Below, piece by piece: positions 33,501 through 44,773 of a stretch of 64,000 nt of DNA. A model generated the notes under the pieces. That model did no database searches, was not told the origin of the DNA, and was given only the letters and a program-made list of their open reading frames with translations. Numbering within the stretch: position 1 is the stretch's first letter; each line of letters begins with the position of its first letter. The position numbers and the translations under genes were made by a program. The stretch comes from Agarophyton chilense (taxonomy: Eukaryota > Rhodophyta > Florideophyceae > Gracilariales > Gracilariaceae), in contig JARGXX010000100.1 in assembly GCA_030374765.1 (NCBI GenBank), positions 620,001-684,000 of the forward strand, in the 5' to 3' direction.

Positions 33501-33949
33501 GAAGAATTGTGAGAACTACTAACTACTACCACACTAACTTTTGTTTTCTTTTGTTGTTTTTATTTTACTACAGGCTTTTATTTTGAGTGATCATTTTGGT
33601 TTACTTTGGAATATTTGTTTTGCTTTTCACAATCCTTCTTCTTTTTCTCACAGAGAACGCTTACTTTTTGTCCCAAGGTGTTTATATGTATTATGGGTTT
33701 TGAAGTATATTGCTGTGTGTGAAATGATTTCAAGGTGTAGCAGCTACGTGGGGTATTTGTTTTACACTTTTTTGCTATTGTTTTTCACGCTCACCATGCC
33801 TCGGACTTTTGAAACATGCTGTGCAGAGAAGAGAAAATCCTCGATGAGAGATGTTTAAGATGTTTTTTTTTATTGTTGTCGGATTGATCCGGAGTTTGAT
33901 CTTCAAAGTGGTGAAAGTTGAAGCCTTGGCACTTCGCCTTGAGGGATGG
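33501..33949. other. T-rich stretch before 3' LTR
   Basis: Non-coding T-rich sequence between RNase H and the LTR. The last bases before the LTR (GAGGGATGG, 33941-33949) are purine-rich and act as the likely polypurine tract. Confidence 0.5.
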
Positions 33950-34129
33950 TGTTAATATCCGTGCACCTCATGCAAGGCGAAGGCGCAGCACGACACACGA
34001 ATCATTACGTGTACACTGCTCGTTGCTCCGTAGCTTGGACAACAAATAAAATGCATGGCCGCAGAGAGTGGGCACACCCACCGTCAGAGCGGCCAAAGGA
34101 GGGGAGGCTCCAGCGCTCCAGTACCAACA
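33950..34129 (+). repeat. 3' LTR of copia element
   Basis: 180 bp, TGTTAATATCC ... GTACCAACA; about 85% identical to the left LTR by eye. This divergence indicates an old insertion. Confidence 0.8.
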
Positions 34130-34926
34130 CGCAGCGGTTGGCGCAAACCCCAAGGCGCCAAATTCAAGAACCGCATGGGTTTTTGGGCGGTGTTTTGCCA
34201 ATGTCAACACTCGGCTTGCACAGTGCCCCCGACGAGCACTTTTTTTTTCTTTCGTGGATTCCAACTGTGCAACTCGCGTGACGAGCAACGCTACTACACT
34301 CGTGAGAGAACAACGACATCGTGGTACACTCGTAAACTTACCAAGATCAGCAGTATGACAAGGAATAGCAATTATTTCGTGCACACAGTTTCATATACCG
34401 TTCGTACAACTGTAGCAAACTACGAAGCTCGTCGTTTGTTAAAATGATTTTCGATGCCTGTCGTTTAAAGTAAGGTTCTGCCATTTTTTAAATGCTGTGA
34501 CAGGTTCAAATTCTGATTCCGTCGATTGCAGTTTTGTTTGTTAGTTTTAAGGTCTGTTTGGAACTATGGAGCGACTATGGTAAATAATTTTTATTTGGCT
34601 TTTTCATTGCCATCTAGTGTCGCGTATAGTACCGGATATGCAAATAATTTTGTTAAATAATTAAAAATAGAACCGAATCAGAAGATATCGCAGAATGGCT
34701 ACAAATGATGACGAGTTCCAAAGTTTCTAATTAAAACCTTTCCCATAAAACGACTTGATCTTTTGAACCCCTCTTATTCAAAGATTAGTGGGTTTCAGAA
34801 AGCTTTGAAGGGGTTCTAAGCAAAATGCAGGCAAAAGAGTCAATCTATTTGTCACATCACTTTTCCACTTGTTGTCAAAACAATTGAAAAGTACATTCAA
34901 GAAGGGTTCTCAAATTGGGTGAATGC
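34130..34926. other. No gene seen
   Basis: AT-rich. Overlapping frames at 33968-34447 run through the LTR and are not credible genes. Confidence 0.45.
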
Positions 34927-35111
34927 TGTTGGAATTGGAGCGCTGGAGCCTCTCCTCACCTTGGCCTGCCTGACGGTGGGTGTGACGGCTTATGGAGAGT
35001 CTACGTACTGTGTGGTAGGTGTGAAAACACCCCTAGTTCCTTACGAAAAACGGGTGTGATCCTCACTGTATTCACCATCCACTGTAAGATACTTAGTATC
35101 TAATAATAACA
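34927..35111 (-). repeat. Divergent solo LTR, reverse strand
   Basis: The plus strand reads TGTTGGAATTGGAGCGCTGG ... AATAATAACA. Reverse-complemented, its last ~65 bases match the end of the copia LTRs at 27545 and 33950 (CGTCAGGC, GGCTCCAGCGCTCCA, CCAACA), while the rest has diverged or belongs to a related subfamily. 185 bp with TG...CA ends. No internal region and no clear target duplication. Confidence 0.65.
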
Positions 35112-35668
35112 TGCCAAGTAGACTGGATCCTACTAGATCCTTACGTCCAGTTCCGCTCATTGGGTCATTCAGCAAATGCATATGCGTATTACGCTTGAGG
35201 GAACTCTCATTGGTTCCGCTAGCGTAACACGCAAGCGTTACGCGCAAGCGCAGGCAATGGTCCTCATTTTGCACTGTGATATCACTAGCGCAACTTCCGA
35301 AATGCACGCGCTTTTCACCAGAGTTCGCGTGGCGATACTTTCAAGAAAGCAGCGATCGCTTAACCTCGCTCAACCAGCACCCTGGGCACTTCGATGTTCA
35401 CATCGTTCTCCAAGCTCAGCACCGCGGCCACTTGGATATTGACACCATCCGCCCAGCAACCACACTCTTCGAGCCCGTAGTAATTTCTCAGCATTTAATG
35501 CTTCAATCTCGTCGGAGATCCTCCAAAATCTTACCACCCTGACACCGACCCAATCCTCGTTTTTTCATGTCGAATTGCTGCATTATGTCTAAAACCATAG
35601 CATAATAATTTCAATCTCACGCTTTAGCCCCGCAATCCTGCCTTCCGCATTGAGAAGAAACAAATTCA
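35112..35668. other. Upstream flank of Mutator-like element
   Basis: No gene seen. A terminal inverted repeat for the element at 35669-40446 was looked for here and after 40446, without success. Confidence 0.4.
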
Positions 35669-36862
35669 ATGTTCACGCTCCGCAAACCTCTTGATATAAC
35701 CCTGAAATATCCGCCGGAAGATCCTCTTGATTGTTTCTTTGCGAGCTACTTAGACTCCGATAGTGAGGACAGTGGTGATGACATAGACTACTTCGATACT
35801 CCAGAAGAACGTCCACAGGCCAGGGAGTTCCGAAGCCGACATCCTCGCCGCAAACCCGACACAAAGGTCGTAAAACGATGTATAACCTTCTTTCTGCAAC
35901 AAATACAGGATAAAACATCTATTAAGTTTGATAGAACAACTGCAGTGGGCTTTAGGGAACTTAAAGGGGGTTGGTTACATCTTCACACCACTGTTGTTAA
36001 TGGAGTAAATGAAGATGGATCATTGGGGCGTTCTCTGATATCGTCCTGTGAGGAGAAGGCCTTGTTCTGTAATACTCTGTTGACTGCAGGAATCCATGAG
36101 ATGGAGCCAATAAATGGAGTTGTTCTTGTCTCAGCCGATACTGGGTGCAATATTCGGTACGTCGCCGATTTCTTGGAGATGCAACCCGAAAAGAGGAAAC
36201 GCGAACCGGATAACGATGTCCTCGAAGGGTTCAAGAAGAAACAAATCGAGAAAGTATATCTTTCATCAGGACCAGTCCATACTGTGCTGATTCCCATGAA
36301 CATAAACAACTCCCATTTGGGCCTTGTTGTCGCCGAAAGAAGTGACGATCTGATGTGCAATATGTACTGGGGTGACAGTCTCCGTGTGTCTTGTTCTACG
36401 GCAAGAAAGAAACTGGTTTCAGCGCTTTTGGATTATGCGCTTAATGGGAAGAGATAGTGGAGCTTTCTGACTCAGAACTACATGCTAGACGTTCTAAATT
36501 ACGACAGACAACGTGATTCGTATAGCTGTGGCCCATTCGTGTTATCAACAATGTCTCATTTTTGTGAAACGAGAGGGCTACTTCCCGAAGCTACATTTCA
36601 AAGAAGATACTCTGCATCATTGTCAGAGCAGTATCGCTGGGCATGTGCTGAGGCGAGAGTGGGAGCAATAATAATAGGAGCAGCCCATCGGAGGTTCCCG
36701 ATAACGGACGAATACATTATCAATGATGTTCAAGAGAAGCTTCGTGAGCGGCTATATGCAGAACGACATCGGTATGAGCCAGATCATAACCCGGTATCTC
36801 GTTCCAAAGTGTCAGGATCCCAACCGCAAATAGCCGTAGTCTTGAAAAAAAAGGAATTCTAG
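35669..36862 (+). pseudogene. Ulp1/SENP-like C48 cysteine protease, one stop
   Basis: 398 codons in one frame, broken by a single TAG at 36455-36457. An acidic N-terminus (about residues 25-60) is followed by a region without assigned fold, then the C48 protease core: His in NNSHLGLVV (near residue 214), Asp in MYWGDS (near 233), and, after the stop, Gln and the nucleophile Cys in DRQRDSYSCGPF (near 280-291). All four catalytic-site residues are therefore encoded, but the TAG separates His/Asp from Gln/Cys. Ulp1 enzymes cut SUMO conjugates; transposon-borne versions may act on host SUMO or on the transposase. Too many codons follow the stop for it to be a simple C-terminal truncation. Confidence 0.85.
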
Positions 36863-37076
36863 CGAATTGTGCGGACACAATCGTAATGATAAGGATGAGG
36901 GAAAAGAAGTACCAAGTGAGAGCAGTGGTGTGGGACGTCGTGTAGATAGTGAAGATGTTGGTAACTCTACTAGGGATGGAAGGGACTCCCAGCATGCTGG
37001 TAAGAAGGTTGGGTTGGGGTAAAACGAACACGAGAACAGAGCCAAACGGAAAAGTCCAGAGGATGATGAGTTTCCG

Positions 37077-38447
37077 TTGCCCCTGACGTCTGCCTCCAAA
37101 GGACAGAAGATTGTAAAAAATCTTGCAGGGCTTGTCCTTATGAGGGCGAGAGAAGGCTACTTGTACGCACTCCACTTGTTTAGACTGTTTTGTAAGCCCG
37201 GGAGGTTCAAAGTAAGTGTTCGTATTAAGTGTCTGAACTACAATGCACCTCCGAAGGGAACACGGTGCAAAGCTTGGTTAATGGCAAAGGCCTACACGGA
37301 AAACAGTGGATGGACTACCAGTGAAAAGAGAAGTCACAACCATCCTCGAGTGGATGCATCGCAGACGCCGAGGAAGAGGCGAATGTTATCTGTGCGGAAC
37401 TCTATTAAGAAGAAGTGCCCAGGTGAGCTACGTATTCCATTTATTCACTTCTCTCCGAAGCAGAATGGTCCGACAGTGGATAATAAGTCCTCACAGCCTG
37501 TAGGGCAACGCGATGTTGAGAGCATATTTTCTGAAGATTACTTCATGCCGAGCTCACCTCCTTCACATTTCTAGATGCCCTCCCAGACTATTTCTAGGTT
37601 TCAGCAGTTGATTTCGCTCTCCCCAGTACGGGATGATCATCAGGAAATTGTGCCACAGGGTGAGGAACGGCAAGCTTTGGAACTGAAAGCTCCACAAGAA
37701 GAGCATGACGTAGAAGTAGAGGTCGTGGAAACACAAGTTGAAGAGGAGGATATCGATGTCATATACGTTGGTATGCGAACAACAATCGTTGATGTTGGAA
37801 ACGATATTGAAGCATGTGACAAGCTGGGAATGGAAGTGAGGAAAAGTACTTCTTCTGTCGTTAGTATATCAACGGTAGGTTGAAAGCTTTATTGATACTG
37901 AACGAAATGCACCAAATTCACTTAACATTCTGTTTCTATGTTACAGAGAAGTCCTGCACGAAAACTTGTTGAAGAACAGGATGTCTATGCGGAGAGCAGC
38001 ACCGAAGATGGTGATTATGTGGTAGTAGAGGACGACGATGACGAACAGCACAGCTTCGAAAGGATCTACTCCGAAGAGGAGGGCGTACGTCAGGGTTTCG
38101 CAGCGTACCTGAGTTCCATCGAAGTGAAAGGAGAGGACGAGGTTCTTCGACAACTACAGTACATTGCAAGCTGTTGCGGTTTCGATCTCGGTGTCCGCGA
38201 CTCTAAGTATGAGAAGAAAGATGGAAAGCGTTTATTAATGAGAGGGTACCTCATTTGCAGCCTACTCGGTGAAGAACAATATAAATGTCCGTTCGCCTTC
38301 AAAGTTCGTCGGGTTCCTGTTTGCGGGGGAGAAGTTAGTGAGGATCTGAAATGGGGTTATCGTTTTGGTATGTCCAAAGCACATCACAATCATTCTCCAA
38401 AACGTAGCTCGTTCCAGAGAAAGTTGCCACCCCCAGATGTAACGTGA
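37077..38447 (+). pseudogene. MULE N-terminal DNA-binding region with intron
   Basis: First exon (to 37874) holds a WRKY-GCM1/FLYWCH-like finger: FKVSVRIKCLNY, TRCKAW and SHNHP supply C...C...HxH. A TAG at 37572 separates it from an acidic segment in the same frame. A GT-AG intron of 72 nt (37875-37946, GTAGGT...TTACAG) joins in phase 0 to a second exon with a FAR1-like pattern (ending RFGMSKAHHNHSP) that stops at 38447. The link to the transposase core needs a further intron or frameshift between 38438 and 38570. Confidence 0.7.
37875..37946 (+). other. Spliceosomal intron, 72 nt
   Basis: GTAGGT donor, pyrimidine-rich tail and TTACAG acceptor. Removing it fuses the acidic first exon to the FAR1-like exon in phase 0 and avoids a stop two codons after the donor. 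Confidence 0.6.
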
Positions 38448-38569
38448 AGCAGAACACCTTAATTGTTCTGTACATCTTAGGTTCTCTGGGATACTTCAAC
38501 TTCTTTAACACAAGTAAAGCGTTTAAGTAGACCGCAACCTCTTTCGCAAACGCTTGAAGTATATTTCAG

Positions 38570-40446
38570 ACACTCGAAACCCCAAAGAAAAGGAGTGTAT
38601 GCACCATTACAACAATTTGCTTGAGCTGCATTCGAACCATAAAGGAACTGTTATTTATTGTTCGACAGAGAAGCATTGCTCACTACAGTTTGTAGCATGG
38701 AGCTTCAAGGACTGACGAAAAGACTACGAGCGGTTCAGCATAGTTCGAGGAGTATCTCTGGACTGCAAAGAGGTAGCAAACCGCTTTGGCCTTCCGCTTG
38801 TTACTTTTAATGGCCGAGATCACAATGGAAAAATGACAACGTTCTTCATGGGCTTCCTCCCGAACGAGACGGGAGCGAATTTTGAATGGATCCTCAGCAG
38901 GTTCGAGGAGTGTATGAGGATCTCTCCGAGCTCTTTTTCAAGTGACCAGAGCACAGCCACAATTGGAGCTCTGAAAAAGGTCTATCCTCTCTCCTACATC
39001 ATCTTCGACGACTGGTACATTAACCAGAATCAGAAAAGTAATGTGGACCGGTGGTGCAAGAAGATCAATCGAATTGTATGAATAAACCGTATGCAGGAAG
39101 ATCTATATGAGCTACGGAGGAGCACTACAATCGAAATATTCCAGCTGAAGCGATCACAGTTTGACCGAATGTACTTCACGAACTTCTGCTATCCCCTTCC
39201 GCGATGGTACAAGTTCCTGTACCATGAAAATCCGCCAATGCTCGTATCTTGCTATAAGGACATTTATCTACCGCGATGATTCCTTTTCCAAGGCACCGGA
39301 TATACTGAAAGTTCGAACGCTCGCTATCACCGGCTCATCGTGTCCCACAAAATCCCGTTCTCTGAGGTTACTTTGGAAATGAAGACCATGACAGACCGCC
39401 TTAATGCAGAGCGTGAGAGAGATATATCGGTACAGGACATAGCTATCAGGAACAAGTTCCTCTATTCATCACTTCAAATTCGCCGTGTTGCCGCCAATAC
39501 CCTCATTTCTACCAACACTACATATAGTCTGAAGAAGTTCTTAGAGTCCGGCCTGAGACTTTCTCGGTACCTCACGGTATTCAACGCTTATGTCTCCCCA
39601 GTGAGCTCTGTCGATTGGAGAGTATTCGAGATGGAGCCTGAGGATCTTAACAGGCCTCCAGATACTCTCGTTGCAATGATGAACCTAAAGTTCACATTGG
39701 CTGCTTCTTCAACAGGGAGGATCCCGTCTGTGACGAGCTTTGTCGTCTGCATTTCTGTAGAAACTGACGAAGATCTGCACATCAGAGCGGGATGTACGTG
39801 CCCTCGTTTCGCTGCAGAAGAATTTCCCTGCTGCCATATAACACGTATCGCATGTGTTTACTCACAAATTACCGATAGATGGCCGGATGTCGGCGAACTT
39901 CCGGGCAATAGACTACCCATAGAACAGTTGTGGTATCCATATTGGCGAAGAAACCGAAACTACTGGACGCTAGAACGTATTTTGAAGCTTAGGGGCGTCA
40001 TGGGATCAGTGTGCAGCGAGAAACACATCAGATCTTCAGCGGCCCTACTGGCAGCCAATGTTGATCAAACCGAAAATGAGGATCTTATTGTAGATGTAGC
40101 TCCAGTCGACGTGGTAGCTGGATTTCGAAAGCAACAGCGAGAAGAGATATCGAGCTATACTACTTATGCCTATTTTACCAAACTTTGCCAGCAGATGCAT
40201 AGGGTGGCTCAAAGATTTGGTGCTGTTGCTGTCTGCAGTCTGCAAAGGTGTCTCGAAACCGGTCTGAACGATCTTAACAATGGCAACTTCCCTTCTAACC
40301 CTGCATGTTTCATTCCCATTCGAGATACTCAACTGGAAATGGTGATGCCAGGAGTGCCAGATATCCCTCATCATGCGGGTACGGAGAAGCATCATTGCAT
40401 TGAAAACCCAAACAGGGGATTGGAAAAATCCCGAAAGCGTAAGTAG
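38570..40446 (+). pseudogene. MULE transposase with SWIM finger
   Basis: One frame of about 625 codons with TGA stops at about 38713, 39079 and 39277 and no frameshift. In order: FVAWSFKD, FSIVRGVSLDCK; the MULE core VTFNGRDHNGK, FFMGFLPNETGANFEWIL, SDQSTATIGALKKVYP with conserved acidic residues; then, from 39340 to 40446, an open 368-codon stretch with a SWIM finger CTCPRF...PCCH near 39793. The C-terminus after 40050 is Lys/Arg-rich and not conserved. This is the DDE transposase of the element. Confidence 0.85.
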
Positions 40447-42162
40447 TCGTTTCTCGAGCGGAACTGCAAGAGACAAAAGATTAATTTCTCTGGTTTCCAT
40501 ATCGATCGGACGCAAGATATTCTTCAGCATCTGACTATAGACTCTGCAGTACAGCTGGCCGTCAATATCGTTGATGGTACTGATGTTTACAGCAGAAAGT
40601 AGGTGAAATAGATAATGAGTTAGTGGAAAGTAAGTAAAAGGTGTTTTTCTTGAACGAATACCTTTTAAAACAGCAAAACTTATTGAGAACAGATGGCGTA
40701 TGACATTGGTTTTGCAGTTTGGTACTGAAATACATATCCATGCTTGGTTTGAAATGAAACAGCCAAAAACGGTTATCTCGCTGATCGCTTCGTGACTTTT
40801 GATGCGAAGCATAGCCCTGAAAATTCTCCCAGCTTGTGGAAGCCGTTTGCTGTAGCACCTTGTCGTACAATCACCTCTGGGGCATGCTACTGTCTTGTCT
40901 CGGGAGCGTGGTGACGCTCAACCTTAGAAGGTAGACGTATTAAACGTCGATGGTAACAGGGCACCGTGAAAACCCGCAGGGGCAAACGGCGGGGCAACTA
41001 GCCTTTACCGTGTAGGTAAACGATGGTAGGCGTCGACGCGCGGGAACGCCTGTGTGGTAGTTGAGAAACAATAAACCAAAAGGTATAGTCGTGACCCAAG
41101 TGATTCCTGTATTTATCAGATTAGGATGGGGGAGGTGCAGTTCCGTATATGCAGTGGACTGCACTCTGCAGATCACTCGGGAGGTGCCAGCAAGGCACGG
41201 TCTCTGACCTAGTGTCAGAGACCTGGGCAGTACTGGCTACAGTGCCAGGTGGCCACTCCACTACTGTAGTAAAATAGATATAATTACAATTACGAGGACT
41301 AAGAATTACTCAACCAGAAGGTACATGTCAACACTACACGTGGCTGACAACACCTAGATGGTAGCCCGCCCGGAGCTGCATAGCCGATGATCCCTCGCAT
41401 CCATTACCTACAGAGCCAGTGTAGTATATTGACAGCCTCAAAGGTCAGGACTTCTGCCAAAATACGACAGACCCCCTTCCTACCCGTGAGGCACGCCCCG
41501 TGTCTCCCTTCAACACACCATAGAGTTGTAGCGAGCGACAGTGGCGCGGGAATCGAAGTAGTGTATGGGCGCGGCGCGGGATCCCTTGAGGTTCAGAACT
41601 CGGCGCCAGTATCGGTTGGGGGAGGGCGCGCGACGACGTCGGCGCACGAAGTGAGCGACAACCATTCAGGTAGGGACTGTCATGAGGGCGATTTAGTGTA
41701 CCTAGAAAGCTCTCGGACACCTTTTCGGTAGTGGCCTTGCTTGTTTGCGGTTCTGCTCCCTCATAGCACACTGTCTAACCAAGTTGGTATCTCACCGTTC
41801 CCGGTTACCCAAACTTAAGTTCCCTCCTAGGTCCCTTCGGGCGTCGTCCCGCCTGGTCGTTCCCACGGCTCGACAACCCTTCAGGTGTTGCTGCCCTGAA
41901 TTGGCGGCGTCACGACCGTAACCAGGCTGTCCGGCTTTCACTAAAGGTTTTCTGTCTTCTAGACCTTTCTGGTTTTGTCTACCTTGAAGGGATTGACTCG
42001 TGGCGCCGGTGGAGCCTGAGCCTGCGTCGATACAACCATTGAGGTGTTGGCCTTGGTCCGTGGTGGAAGCTTCCGGGTGTGAGACCTTATTGGTGTTGAG
42101 CGGCCCCGTCGGTAAGCACGCGACCTTTTTCCGGTTTTGCATTCCGGTTTACCCTCAACGCG
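40447..42162. other. Interval between MULE and antisense frame
   Basis: No supported gene. A minus-strand frame 40045-40812 mostly overlaps the transposase. A perfect hairpin (9-bp stem GTCTCTGAC, 5-nt loop) lies at 41200-41222. Sequence at 41000-41400 could contain the 3' LTR of the minus-strand gypsy element, but no ends were recognised. Confidence 0.4.
41200..41222. repeat. Perfect 9-bp hairpin
   Basis: GTCTCTGAC-CTAGT-GTCAGAGAC. No T-run follows on either strand, so it is not an obvious terminator. Confidence 0.7.
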
Positions 42163-44613
42163 ATGACAGAATTGCGCCATATCCACGCACGCGTTCGAAC
42201 CCATTCCGTGCCACGTCGGTGTACCTCGCGCCGCATCATGGATTCGTCACCGATACCTCGAAGGTGTGGGTCGTCCCCACAAGAATCCCCAGCGCTCAAG
42301 AGACGTGAGATTCCGGTTACCATTAAGGTTGAAGAAGTTGGCGATTCCGAGGGGATTGATACCCGTGCAGTTATGTCTTTAAGGTCAGATTGGTCCCGTT
42401 CCACGACACCTCAAAGGTCTGGACCCGCTCGCGACCATACGCCGGCCACTGTTGCACCTGAAAGGTCGGTGTTGGTACTACCGGAAAGGTTTGATACGTT
42501 GGCAGTCTCCTCAGAACGGACCGAGAGGGCTCCACTTCAGAGGGATGAATACCCGCTGGTGTTCACCGCGGCGGTGGAGGTCGGGTCATCACCTCGATCG
42601 TCAGGTCTAGCTAGGGCCTTCCCAACCATGTCAGGTAGAGGCCTATCTCGTGGCTGTGGACGCGGTGGTATTACCAAGAGGGTGACTCGCTCGACTTCGC
42701 GAACGCCTACCAACATTTGGTTTCGCAGCATGCCTGTCCCTGCGACTCAGCTCTCCCCTGGGACTCCGGCTGACCCGTACCAACGCAGTGGCGGACTTCT
42801 TTCGACAACACAAACCAATTGGGCTCACAATCTCGCGTTTGGTGCGGCGAACCGGACGACTAGTCAGTAGGGACCTTTTGGTATTACCTTCGACCAGGTG
42901 ACGAACAATGACCTGTTGAAGCACGATTGGCCTGTGGCAGTGGGGAATTCGTCACTGCCGGCAGCTCTTACCAGACCACAAATGGATACCTACTTGGATA
43001 TGTCCCGTTGGGACCGCGAGCGCCTTCGCTCCGTTCCATTGCTTTTGAAGAAAAGGGACCAAGAGGGTCGACTGGAATGTTACCACAGTCGGCAGCGTCA
43101 TACACCTTTGAGGTATTTCATCTCGCCAATAGATCCGAGCGACTTGCCGTATGTGCGTATCTAACCGGAGCTGGATTATGACCGTCGATTGGTGGTGCAA
43201 GTTTGCCAGTACCCGTCTATTCCGGAGACTTACCTTACGGTGTCACCTGATTTGGTTTCCCTGAATCGGCCTTTCACCACTATCAATTGGGCTGACCGTA
43301 GTAGGTGGGGCGAGGATGCAGCGACGGAGAGTCGCGTTCGCATTCGCAACTCTAACACTCGCGTTATGCATATGTTTCATAACGTCAAGTGCTTCTCACA
43401 ACCTACGAAGGGCAGACGTGATTGGTAAGTGCTTCGACCGGAATGGTGGAAGTTTTATGAGGTTGCGTTATCGCTGAGCGTGCCCACTCCGCTGGTTTTG
43501 GCGTACTTTGGGAGTCAGATTTCCCGGAACCTAGAGCGGTATTACCTCATTTGGTCGATTTCCCTCTCGGAGTGGACCGTGTTGGTTGCCATTCTGGCTC
43601 TGGAGGCCACCCGTTACGGTATCAATTGGGATTGTCGCTACCTCGACTTGGACATATACCGAGATGGTGTTCAAGTTGTAGGTCGCATCTTCTTTATACC
43701 TCCGAGGGCTGCCCAGGTTATTTCCTGCTTTTGTTACGAGAACATCATGGAGGGGACCGATTATATCGTAAGGGATTTGGACTCGTATCTCGAGCAGAGC
43801 AAGAATTACCATTGGGGTTCCCATCAAGATTGGGAGGCTTTCGATCCCGAAACCTGGGAGATTGTGCCTCACCACGCCCAATATTATCCCGGGGAGCCTC
43901 CTGTTTATGGAGCTCCCGCGGGCCTCGAACCTTCTCACGAAACTGTGGAGACACCATTTGGTCGTTATGTTGGTCCCTTCCAGTCCGAGCAGTTACCTCA
44001 AGGTCGTAAGTCGCCTATCCCTACGGGTGTGACTCCTACTGAACCAAGCTCCTCGCGGGTTGCTGGTCCGGTTCAACCTCTGTTGGCCGGTATTGCTCGT
44101 CCTCCGCCTCAACCTATGATGGATCCTCCGGCCGTGTTCGGTTTGCTGGCTCGAATTCGCCGGTCTTGCCTCACCAACTTTCAGAGGGCTGGGCCTACCT
44201 CTGTGGTTGCTGCATTAACGCTCCATGAAGGTTTGGTGCCGCGCCATACGCAATACCGGAAGGCGCTGAACCAACTTGGTGAGTTTCGGAATCAGTACCA
44301 GTTGGACATGTACCAACTGGCCACCCGTCAGGTTGCCAATCTGGCAAGCGTCTCTGCTGCTGCGCCATCTGATCCTTTGACGGATCCCCTTCTAGGTGTT
44401 AACTTGAACCCTGCGGTCTTGCAACCCACTTCGGCGGTTCTTTTCGTTCATCCTCTTTTGGTCTCGACTCCTCTCCCCGGTGGCGGGGCTACCGCTCCTT
44501 CGCTACCTCCTCGGTCGATGGCTCCTAGCAATTCTGCAAGTTTTCCTCCGTGGGTAGTCAATAGCAAGGGTCGTTTTGATTCCACTGCTTCTAAACCGAC
44601 AGGTCCTTCTTAA
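42163..44613 (+). pseudogene. Opposite-strand ORF of gypsy element, three stops
   Basis: 817 codons in one unbroken register, with stops only at 42868 (TAG), 43162 (TAA) and 43426 (TAA). The N-terminal third is rich in Ser, Thr, Pro and Arg (recurring PER and SSPR words); the middle (about 43189-43900) is rich in Trp and Tyr (WWKFYEVAL, YYLIWSISLSEW, ENIMEGTDYIV); the end is Pro-rich. No known domain was recognised. It lies just downstream of a chromodomain integrase and faces it, the arrangement of antisense ORFs known in some Ty3/gypsy lineages. An unrelated host pseudogene is the alternative. Confidence 0.55.
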
Positions 44614-44773
44614 CGTAAATTTCTGTCTCTTCTTGTCTCTTCTACTGTTATATTCGGTGGTTCTTTCGTGTCCTCCCTTGTAGGTAATCTGACACGCTTA
44701 TGCGTCCACCTTCTGCCGGAAACGACGTCTTTTCTCCCCCTTCCTTAAGCCTGAGTACCACAAAGATCTAAGG

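Larger units (their letters stand above)
27545..34129 (+). mobile_element. Ty1/copia LTR retrotransposon, decayed
   Basis: Flanked by two related ~180-bp LTRs. Between them, in canonical copia order, lie gag, a zinc knuckle, protease, pre-integrase and integrase, reverse transcriptase and RNase H, all on the plus strand and all broken. The stretch between the left LTR and gag is unusually long (1.6 kb) and repetitive. No 5-bp target duplication is visible (CTTGC left, CGCAG right), so one end may have been rearranged. Confidence 0.85.
35669..40446 (+). mobile_element. Mutator-like element with Ulp1 protease
   Basis: All frames in this interval are on the plus strand and make sense as one unit: a Ulp1/C48 protease, a WRKY-GCM1/FLYWCH-like and FAR1-like DNA-binding part, the MULE transposase domain and a SWIM zinc finger. 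Co-occurrence of Ulp1 proteases with MULE transposases is known from some plant elements. Terminal repeats were not found. Every part is interrupted, mostly by single stops rather than frameshifts. Confidence 0.8.

Noticed and set aside
40045-40812. 255-codon open frame on the minus strand
   Set aside because: Two fifths of it lies opposite the conserved transposase coding region; the remaining part has no recognised domain.
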